A DNA stretch of 26,074 bases, from positions 1 through 26,074 of IMG/VR virus record IMGVR_UViG_3300037189_002471; one strand, 5' to 3'. The notes under the pieces are model-generated. The model worked only from the letters and a program-made list of their open reading frames with translations. It searched no databases and was not told where the DNA came from. This DNA comes from a virus. The position numbers and the translations under genes are program-made. Positions 15,516 to 21,282 of the stretch are shown in pieces (the stretch's first letter is position 1; every line of letters begins with the position of its first letter).

Positions 15516-15660
15516 CTGGCTCAAAGCTGCCTGGTGTTTTCTGCGGAGACACAGGCTAACAGCTGGCGGTACCTGCCCCGTAACCGGGGCGGTACTGCTT
15601 ACTTGCAACAAGTGTGGTTTAGATAACATGCCGAAACACAAAGGAAGTAGTTTTAATTGA
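15508..15660 (+). CDS. Small cysteine-rich protein within a highly structured RNA segment
   Basis: The 50-residue frame has C10, H15, C23 and a C33-x2-C36 knuckle, like small phage zinc proteins that end in a CxxCG pair. The GTG start overlaps the previous stop by 8 nt (GTGAGTAA), and the stop overlaps the next TTG by 4 nt, so the frame fits the operon. Codon use is odd: it uses CGG, AGA, AGG, CCC, GGG and GCG, which neighbours largely avoid. The DNA also folds into three adjacent hairpins (15525-15613). It may be a real gene, a structured RNA, or both. Confidence 0.5.
   Translation: MSNWLKAAWCFLRRHRLTAGGTCPVTGAVLLTCNKCGLDNMPKHKGSSFN
15525..15613 (+). other. Run of three adjacent hairpins, candidate structured RNA
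   Basis: The first hairpin has an outer stem AGCTG/CAGCT (15525-15529 with 15560-15564) and an inner stem 15530-15537 with 15549-15555 carrying one bulged G. The second pairs about 15565-15580 with 15585-15599, including CCCCG/CGGGG closing a TAAC tetraloop and one bulged T. The third is ACTTG-caa-CAAGT at 15601-15613. The stems abut with almost no free bases. This is directly visible base pairing; whether it is functional is not known. Confidence 0.4.
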
Positions 15661-15824
15661 CTAACGCAGATTACATAGACGGTGCCTGGGAAGAACGTGA
15701 CCGTATTCTACAGTGGATTGAAGAAAACCGTTCTGCCATAGAGTTGGAGCCTGGTGAGTACATCTACCGTGACCACTTTAACTCCGAGTCGTTGATTGCA
15801 TTTATTAAAGGAGAGAACAAATGA
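15657..15824 (+). CDS. Small hypothetical protein (TTG start)
   Basis: This 55-residue acidic protein begins TNADYIDGAWEERDRIL and ends KGENK. The TTG overlaps the previous TGA as TTGA, with GGAAG upstream, and the stop overlaps the next ATG as ATGA. No in-frame ATG exists, so the TTG is the only reasonable start. The last codons also carry the ribosome-binding leader AAAGGAGAGAACAA for the next gene. It has no known family and is probably helical. Confidence 0.55.
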   Translation: MTNADYIDGAWEERDRILQWIEENRSAIELEPGEYIYRDHFNSESLIAFIKGENK

Positions 15825-15991
15825 GATTTATTCGTTGGTGGAAAAAACTTTGGCGACCTATGACCTACGCCGAAATGACTATGAGGATTGGTACTGTAAG
15901 CCACAATCAGCAGGTCACTCAAGACGAATACATTGGTTCAGACAGTAGCACAGAACGTTCTATTGACCGTACCAAGGGAGAGAACAAGTGA
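15821..15991 (+). CDS. Small basic hypothetical protein
   Basis: This is a 56-residue protein with a basic, aromatic N-terminus (RFIRWWKKLWRP) that could form an amphipathic helix binding membrane or nucleic acid, followed by a polar Ser/Thr-rich tail ending KGENK. It overlaps the upstream gene by ATGA and the downstream one by GTGA, each with an AAGGAGAGAACAA-type leader. There is no recognised domain. The tryptophan and arginine cluster is the only distinctive feature. Confidence 0.55.
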   Translation: MRFIRWWKKLWRPMTYAEMTMRIGTVSHNQQVTQDEYIGSDSSTERSIDRTKGENK

Positions 15992-16263
15992 ACGCACCTG
16001 AATTTGGCGAGAAAATAATCACTTGTGATGAACACGGTGTTGACAACGAACTAACCAGTTGCTGGATTTGCTTTGAGGAGGGCATCCGTTCAGGAGAGCG
16101 TCACCGTATTATTCATTTGCTAAAAAACCCTAAATGTAAACCTAATGACCACGATTACAACGGTGGCTGTAACTGCGATGTCATTGAGGTTATCAAGGCA
16201 GACCGACCATATAAGGGCTGGGGTAACGAATGTACCGCCTGTAAAGGAGAGAACAATGGCTGA
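15988..16263 (+). CDS. Cys/His-rich putative zinc-binding protein
   Basis: This 91-residue protein has many potential metal ligands: C13, H16, C25, C28, H43, C50, C61, C63, C82 and C85. C13-x2-H16 with C25-x2-C28 would make one finger and C82-x2-C85 part of another. The GTG start has AAGGGAGAGAACAA directly before it and overlaps the previous stop as GTGA. It overlaps the next gene by 8 nt and ends in KGENNG because the leader repeat is read in frame. Small zinc proteins like this are often phage early host-interaction factors, but nothing specific can be assigned. Confidence 0.65.
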   Translation: MNAPEFGEKIITCDEHGVDNELTSCWICFEEGIRSGERHRIIHLLKNPKCKPNDHDYNGGCNCDVIEVIKADRPYKGWGNECTACKGENNG

Positions 16264-16390
16264 GAAATACATGTGCACAGGTTGTTACCGCACCGAAGGA
16301 AACGACAACGGAGCAGATTACTGCGACGAGTGTGCCTCATACAAGTATTTTGCTTGGGTAGAAGACGACGAAGACACTTACTATGAGTAA
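16256..16390 (+). CDS. Tiny zinc-ribbon protein
   Basis: This 44-residue protein has C7-x2-C10 and C23-x2-C26, a minimal zinc ribbon, followed by an acidic tail EDDEDTYYE. A longer frame upstream exists, but ATG 16256 sits directly after the AAAGGAGAGAACAA leader (16243-16256), so this start is favoured. It overlaps the RuvC-like gene by 8 nt as ATGAGTAA. The function is unknown; size and acidic tail suggest a protein-binding factor. Confidence 0.6.
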   Translation: MAEKYMCTGCYRTEGNDNGADYCDECASYKYFAWVEDDEDTYYE

Positions 16391-16970
16391 AGAAAAGGTG
16401 TTTGGGGGCAACCTCAAGCCAGGACCAGTGGCGATAGGCATAGACCAGTCGCTCACTGGTTTTGCGATAACTATCTTAAACGTAGACGCTCCTGACCAAT
16501 TCAACACCTGGGTATACAAGTCTGACTATCGAGGCGTCCAGCGATTGGACGACATCAGCAAATGGTTAACAGCCAAGCTGAGAACCGTAGAAGATGAGTA
16601 CATCCAAGACGTGGCTATGGAAGGCACGGTCCTGGCCAGCCAATCTGCGCTAGTGCTAGGCGAACTAGCCGCTACCGTCAAACTTACCCTGTGGTTGTAC
16701 TTCAGGGATTACGACCACCAAGACCACCTCAGAACCCCACTCCAAATCCCTCCAATGACCCTGAAGAAGTACGCTGCAGGCAAGGGCACCGCTAAAAAGC
16801 AGGAGATGCTGATGCAGATTTACAAGCGTTGGGGCATCGAATTTAATGACGATAACGCAGCAGACTCCTACGCACTAGCCAGGCTGGCTTCCGGTGCTGC
16901 CCTGGGGGCCATAGAGACCTCAATAGTTGAGCAAATAAAAGACCCCAAATACCGAGATTCTGTGGATTAA
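16383..16970 (+). CDS. ruvC: RuvC-like Holliday junction resolvase
   Basis: This 195-residue protein has the RNase H-fold catalytic acids of RuvC: D21 in IGIDQSLTGFA, E80 in VAMEGTV, and D157 and D161 in DDNAADSYALARL. The conserved block KYAAGKGTAKKQEM before the last acids also matches RuvC. It would resolve four-way junctions before packaging, or debranch concatemers. It ends the compact early-type operon; the next gene is separated by 60 bases. Glutamine codons are a mix of CAA and CAG, unlike the CAG-only recA and polymerase genes. Confidence 0.9.
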   Translation: MSKEKVFGGNLKPGPVAIGIDQSLTGFAITILNVDAPDQFNTWVYKSDYRGVQRLDDISKWLTAKLRTVEDEYIQDVAMEGTVLASQSALVLGELAATVKLTLWLYFRDYDHQDHLRTPLQIPPMTLKKYAAGKGTAKKQEMLMQIYKRWGIEFNDDNAADSYALARLASGAALGAIETSIVEQIKDPKYRDSVD

Positions 16971-17030
16971 TCCCTGTATTCTAATTGGTGAGGATGGCAC
17001 ACGAATTCGACAACCAAAGGAATACAACTC

Positions 17031-17327
17031 GTGAGCGAAGAACAAATCGTCCTACCTAACACCGAAGAACCATTTCTTCGTGTTTCGGCTGGGTCAAACC
17101 CACAATCCGTAGCATCAGCAATTGCACACGCAATCTACGACAAGCGTGAGGTAAAACTCCGTGCCGTAGGCGCAGGCGCAGTAAACCAAGCAGTGAAGGC
17201 AGCGGCCATCGCACGAGGCTATGTAGCCCCTCGTGGCCTAGACCTCACCATGAAGCCTGGCTTTACTACAATTGAAAGCCGTGATGGCGACATCAGCGCA
17301 ATTGTGTTTGTCATTTCTGTAAGTTAA
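17031..17327 (+). CDS. SpoVS-like protein
   Basis: In this 98-residue protein residues 14-98 match Stage V sporulation protein S: FLRVSAGSNPQSVASAIAH at the N-terminus, the signature GAGAVNQAVKAAAIARG at 47-63 and YVAPRGLDL after it. SpoVS has an Alba-like fold thought to bind nucleic acid, and in Bacillus it affects sporulation and cell division. In a phage it may bind DNA or RNA or alter host development. AAAGGA precedes the GTG start. Spacers of 60 bases before and 36 after it are wider than usual in this genome, so it may be transcribed separately. Confidence 0.85.
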   Translation: MSEEQIVLPNTEEPFLRVSAGSNPQSVASAIAHAIYDKREVKLRAVGAGAVNQAVKAAAIARGYVAPRGLDLTMKPGFTTIESRDGDISAIVFVISVS

Positions 17328-17363
17328 AAAAGCTTTATCCTTATAGAGACTAAAGGAGTCATT

Positions 17364-17810
17364 ATGGCAACTCAGTACAGCGTTGGACACGGTATGCGCC
17401 GTCGTTCAGGCATTCCCTCAAACCCACTAGAAGCGGCAGGTAAATCAATGGCACGTACCCACATGACCTCAGACGAGGCTCACGCAGCAGCAGGCGCAGC
17501 AGGCAGCATGCGTGTACCAATTGGTGCAGCAACCATGAACTCAGTAGATGAGTTGGCCCCAGGTCAGATGCAGGGAACTCTTGTTCCTAAGAAGAGCACC
17601 CAGGCAGCTGACCCTACCAATCCTGGTAGCAAGCAAAACCGTCAGAACATTGAAAAGGTAGGCGCAACTTACCGTGTTCAGCCTAAGTCAACTTTCGTAC
17701 AGCTAGACCCAGCAGCTGGTCCGACCATGGCTAATGCTCGCATCATCCCTTCAGTTCAGGGTCGTGAAAACCCGAACTTTGAATCGGGTATGCAGGCTTC
17801 TTACCTCTAA
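17364..17810 (+). CDS. ORFan protein, Gly/Ala/Pro-rich
   Basis: This is a 148-residue protein of low complexity, rich in Ala, Gly, Met, Pro and Ser, with a basic N-terminus (MRRRSG) and no predicted membrane segment or catalytic motif. It looks largely disordered. TAAAGGAGT lies just upstream, a strong ribosome-binding site, so expression may be high. It begins a run of unrecognised proteins after the SpoVS-like gene. It might be a virion-associated or DNA-associated protein, but this is speculative. Confidence 0.7.
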   Translation: MATQYSVGHGMRRRSGIPSNPLEAAGKSMARTHMTSDEAHAAAGAAGSMRVPIGAATMNSVDELAPGQMQGTLVPKKSTQAADPTNPGSKQNRQNIEKVGATYRVQPKSTFVQLDPAAGPTMANARIIPSVQGRENPNFESGMQASYL

Positions 17811-17819
17811 GGAGGAGTT

Positions 17820-18059
17820 ATGGAAGTTACAACAAAGTACGGTAGTCCAGCACCGCACGACGCTAGTAACTACAAGGTAAACCAAAACAACTCAGTGCAG
17901 TTTGCTAAAGCTGGTGTCTACACCAAGGACACCAACCAGTCTGGAAATTTTGTAATTACTACAGACCAAATTGCTAAACCTGGCCTACCAACGCCCTATA
18001 GCAAAAACACTATGAACAGCGTTTACGGTTCGGGTGCTCAGTATGCGGTAAATAGATAA
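17820..18059 (+). CDS. Small ORFan protein
   Basis: This 79-residue polar protein is rich in Asn, Ser, Thr, Tyr and Gly, with no cysteine. AAGGAGGAG directly before the ATG is close to a perfect Shine-Dalgarno sequence, which suggests abundant product. The stop overlaps the next ATG by 1 nt (TAATG). The Asn/Tyr/Gly-rich composition resembles beta-rich structural pieces, but there is no match to a named family. Confidence 0.7.
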   Translation: MEVTTKYGSPAPHDASNYKVNQNNSVQFAKAGVYTKDTNQSGNFVITTDQIAKPGLPTPYSKNTMNSVYGSGAQYAVNR

Positions 18060-18592
18060 TGGCTGGTGGAGTAAATAACTTTAGCCCCCAGCAGAACTGG
18101 CAGTCTATTGGTGGTAATGGTTTAAGTGGCTACAATAACCAAGGTGGCCAGGGTATTCCTGTTGCTCGTGGTGAACTTGACGCTATCCGCATTGGTACAG
18201 GTCGTGTCCCACAAGCAGAATACCCGGATGGTTACCTTGGTACCATTCGTTCTCGTCGTGATGACCGCCTACTTGACTCAATCAAGAGCCGTGTTGGCCA
18301 GAAAGCATACCAGCGTGGTGTCCACAAGGGTGAGCGCATTGAGCCATCAGCGTATTACTGGAGCCCAGAGTTCAACCCTGACATGGGCATCAAGCGCCAA
18401 ATGAGAGCTAAGTTGACCAACGTCAACGGCGTTAACATTTACATGGTTCCTAAGGCAGGTCAAGACCTGCGCCTCATTCCGGCTCCTCACCTTGTTAACG
18501 ACGGTAAGTCGAACATGCGGTCAGACCAAGACATGGCGTTGGATGTTAAGCGTGCTAACCAGTTGGCTTATTTGAAGCCTGTTTGGAGATAA
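18059..18592 (+). CDS. ORFan protein with basic central region
   Basis: This 177-residue protein opens with a Gln/Asn/Gly-rich 40 residues (NFSPQQNWQSIGGNG and following), then a charged region with RSRRDDR and GERIEPSAYYW, and ends in mixed alpha/beta sequence. I recognise no family. It is coupled to the genes on both sides (1-nt overlap before, one spacer base after). A perfect 7-bp inverted repeat (GCAGGTC/GACCTGC, 18455-18470) lies in its coding sequence. The function is unknown. Confidence 0.7.
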   Translation: MAGGVNNFSPQQNWQSIGGNGLSGYNNQGGQGIPVARGELDAIRIGTGRVPQAEYPDGYLGTIRSRRDDRLLDSIKSRVGQKAYQRGVHKGERIEPSAYYWSPEFNPDMGIKRQMRAKLTNVNGVNIYMVPKAGQDLRLIPAPHLVNDGKSNMRSDQDMALDVKRANQLAYLKPVWR

Positions 18593-18593
18593 A

Positions 18594-18956
18594 GTGGCTG
18601 GTGAATTTGACGGCAACTATGACAGAACTAAACCGTGGCGTAACAACCTCACGGACATGCAAGGCCGCCCTAAGTCTAGTTACAACGGTCCCTGGTCGTC
18701 TAACGAAGAGCGCCTAACTCAGCAGGCACTGATGGTTGCCACTATGCGTGGAAGTTTGCTGCAAGAAGCAGTTCGTCCTAATTTGCCACAGATTCAGCTT
18801 TTTCCACCACGTTTTGGATTTGGAGACCGTCCTCAGATTGGTATTGATGACGTCGTTTCAATTGACCGAGTTTACGTAGAACCACGAGTTTCGTGGTTTT
18901 CTGGCGGTCCTGGAGGGTATTCTGGTAGTACAAGAAATGGTTTGGAAGGTATTTAA
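18594..18956 (+). CDS. ORFan protein (GTG start)
   Basis: This is a 120-residue protein with an aromatic, polar N-terminus (FDGNYDRTKPWRNN), a central helix (ERLTQQALMVATMRG) and a Pro/Gly-rich C-terminal half. GGAGA at 18584-18588 supports the GTG start. It overlaps the next large gene by 1 nt. A terminator-like hairpin occurs inside its 3' part (18880-18900). It matches no recognised family and probably works with the adjacent ORFans, since the genes are coupled. Confidence 0.7.
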   Translation: MAGEFDGNYDRTKPWRNNLTDMQGRPKSSYNGPWSSNEERLTQQALMVATMRGSLLQEAVRPNLPQIQLFPPRFGFGDRPQIGIDDVVSIDRVYVEPRVSWFSGGPGGYSGSTRNGLEGI

Positions 18957-20527
18957 TGGCTAGCAAAAATGCTGCTTTTTGGGCGACACAACGTGCCGCT
19001 GAGATTAAGGCACAGCAAGAAGAGGCAAACCGTAAGGCAGCGGAAGATGCCGCCCCTTCAGTAGGCGGCGCATCAGGCAGTGGTGTGTCTATACCTGAGC
19101 AGTGGGTAGACGAACATGGAATCATTGACCCTGTCCGTGTTACTACTGATGTTAACCCACAAGGACCTAGGCCACCAAAGCCTGTTAAACAGCAAACCAC
19201 GTCTGTTGATGCTCCTCACGGTACGTCACGCCTAGGTGTCCCTTACACTGCTGCTCAAAAGTTTCGTTTGGATGGTGCTAGAAGCACTCGTGAAAAAAAC
19301 AAAATAATTAACGAAATCGAAGTCATTCACCGAGGAGAAATTAGCCGAGGCGAACACCCTGCCCTAAGCGCAGGTCCTTCTCTTGACCCAATCAACATTA
19401 GTCCTGAAGATATTCAGGCGAAAGTTGCAGCTAACAAAGCAGCTCGTGCAAACGACGCTAAAGTCGAGGACCTGCTGCAAGAGCGTATGGCTAAACTTGG
19501 ACCGGAAGGCCCTTTTGGACCTAACGCAATTGCAGAGGCAAAAGCTACCCACGACACTGGCGACTATAAGTGGGGCGCTAGCGAACTACTTGGAATTGCT
19601 AAGGCTGCTCACCGTAAACTTCGTGATTTTATTGCTGACCCACGGCCAGCAGCGGCAGAGCACGCAGGTGACCTTAGGGACCTAGCGGAGCAAGTTCGAG
19701 CACTCTCGCCAAACCACCCTGCAATCGCTGAATTGCACAACAAAGCCAACGCTTTGGAAGACCATGCGGCTAAATTTTCTACAGACGTGTTCTATAAGCA
19801 AGGTGGAATCAACGACAGCCTAGTTACTGCAGGTTCAAAGCTTCGCCAAATTGAACTGCTGACTAACCAGTCAGAGAAACAGCTAGTCAGACGTGACGGC
19901 ACCCCAGACCCTATTCGAGTCTCAGTGGGAGAGCCTACTCAACAGGTTCACATGGGACTAGCTGAAGTGTTTAAAACGTTAGGTAGATTGCACGCCAACA
20001 TCTCTAACACAGGTATCTCAAAAGCTAACCAAGCATCTGGTTTAGGATGGGTAGGGGGAGTTCGTTTGCCTGTATCACGTTTAGACCTAGAGGTTGCTAA
20101 CCAGAGAGTGAAGGAACTGGCTGCCGAAGGAGAGTCCAGCACCGGAGAGTCTCCTAAGTACCGCCCTGGAGTAAAAATTAACTGGAAGTTATCTCCACTT
20201 TCTCGTCCTATGACTGGTGCTGCCCCTAAACCCATAGCTACTATGCTTGGTCCAAAAAAGAGCGGAATGATTCGATACGTTGGTGCCGCTCCTACTACGC
20301 ACGTAATTAATCCCGAAGAACTACCCGCATCTCAGCGTGCATTCCAAGATACTTCCGGTAGAGTGATTCACACTGTAACTCAAAAGAAATATCGAGAAGG
20401 AGACATTGGGCCTGACGGCCAAAAGGTAACTCCACACCCGACACACTACTGGGAAAAAGAGTTTGACAATCCAAGCATCGCAACCTTCGGCAAAGAAACT
20501 ATGCCGTTTGAAGGTTCGGGGAAGTAA
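18956..20527 (+). CDS. Large ORFan protein, helical and disordered
   Basis: This is a 523-residue protein. Residues 1-70 are a charged helix followed by an Ala/Ser/Gly/Pro-rich linker; about 140-350 is a region of long helices rich in Ala, Lys, Glu and His; the last 150 residues are Pro/Lys-rich and look extended. No enzyme motif, signal peptide or membrane segment is seen. Glutamine codons are mixed CAA and CAG. It is translated by coupling with the previous gene. Such an architecture suits an internal virion or scaffold-type protein, but there is no direct evidence for that. Confidence 0.75.
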   Translation: MASKNAAFWATQRAAEIKAQQEEANRKAAEDAAPSVGGASGSGVSIPEQWVDEHGIIDPVRVTTDVNPQGPRPPKPVKQQTTSVDAPHGTSRLGVPYTAAQKFRLDGARSTREKNKIINEIEVIHRGEISRGEHPALSAGPSLDPINISPEDIQAKVAANKAARANDAKVEDLLQERMAKLGPEGPFGPNAIAEAKATHDTGDYKWGASELLGIAKAAHRKLRDFIADPRPAAAEHAGDLRDLAEQVRALSPNHPAIAELHNKANALEDHAAKFSTDVFYKQGGINDSLVTAGSKLRQIELLTNQSEKQLVRRDGTPDPIRVSVGEPTQQVHMGLAEVFKTLGRLHANISNTGISKANQASGLGWVGGVRLPVSRLDLEVANQRVKELAAEGESSTGESPKYRPGVKINWKLSPLSRPMTGAAPKPIATMLGPKKSGMIRYVGAAPTTHVINPEELPASQRAFQDTSGRVIHTVTQKKYREGDIGPDGQKVTPHPTHYWEKEFDNPSIATFGKETMPFEGSGK

Positions 20528-20533
20528 TCCAAA

Positions 20534-21271
20534 ATGACAGCGCCAAAAATGTCTATTGAACGTAAGCTTATAGGGCACGCTTACTCTACGGAGCGACGTG
20601 GTCCAACAGACGATTATTGGACTCCTGGTGGTTCTGGTTTTTCAATTTTACCTGTACCGTCACACCCTGACCACAAAAAACTTCTAGAAAGTCAGTTTGA
20701 AATTCTAGGAGCATTACGACACCACACTGCCGCTGACCCTTCGGAAAGAGCTTCCCAAACAGCAGAAATGTTACGCAGCGCAAAGCCTGCGCAACGACCA
20801 GCCATTCTTGCCTCGTCAGCACTTAGTGACGCTCTTTTTGTTCCAGGTACACAGCACCGTTTAGTTCGTCACCCAGTGTACGAGGAGTCTGCTACCATTC
20901 CTGGATTTGATTCAAGTGTTACCCGTACCACTATTGACCGTTCAGTCAGCCCTGAGGTTGTGGCAGAACCTAAAGGCGGAATTCCTGCTGGGTATAAAAG
21001 CTCGATGTTTGCTGCGAAGCCTGCCCGGGCAGCGACTACTTCGGAAGAGCCTAGACCTGTGCATGGAAATAGAGGAAACCCTCGTGGTACTTTAGGTAAG
21101 ACTACTGGGGGAGTTCGAGGACGAACTGGTTCTAACACTGCTTTCGCTGCTGAACAGGCTAAGAAAAAGACTGCAGCTAAAAAGCCTTCTACTAATAACG
21201 TGCTTGATTTGGGTGACCGAACTAAGCCCCCAACAAAATCTACCCAATCTAATAGCAAGAATAAGAACTAA
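20534..21271 (+). CDS. ORFan protein with basic Lys/Ala/Gly C-terminus
   Basis: This is a 245-residue protein. The first 110 residues contain a helix with LLESQFEILGALRHHTA; the C-terminal 80 residues are basic and low in complexity, rich in Gly, Arg, Thr, Lys and Ala (for example KKKTAAKKPS). The tail resembles nucleic-acid-binding tails of histone-like proteins. The start is 7 bases after the previous stop with GGGGAAG upstream. No catalytic motif is seen. It could compact or bind DNA, by inference from composition only. Confidence 0.7.
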   Translation: MTAPKMSIERKLIGHAYSTERRGPTDDYWTPGGSGFSILPVPSHPDHKKLLESQFEILGALRHHTAADPSERASQTAEMLRSAKPAQRPAILASSALSDALFVPGTQHRLVRHPVYEESATIPGFDSSVTRTTIDRSVSPEVVAEPKGGIPAGYKSSMFAAKPARAATTSEEPRPVHGNRGNPRGTLGKTTGGVRGRTGSNTAFAAEQAKKKTAAKKPSTNNVLDLGDRTKPPTKSTQSNSKNKN

Positions 21272-21282
21272 GGAGTTTACTG

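Noticed and set aside
15575-15660. tRNA gene in the hairpin-rich segment
   Set aside because: There is no cloverleaf with an anticodon stem-loop or T-arm consensus; the hairpins are of the wrong size and order.
16994-17059. Short frame of 21 codons before the SpoVS-like gene
   Set aside because: It overlaps the better supported GTG start at 17031, has no recognisable content and only a weak ribosome-binding site.
17304-17363. Possible promoter between the SpoVS-like gene and the next ORFan
   Set aside because: TTGTCA and TATCCT are present but about 22 bases apart, which is too far for a normal promoter.
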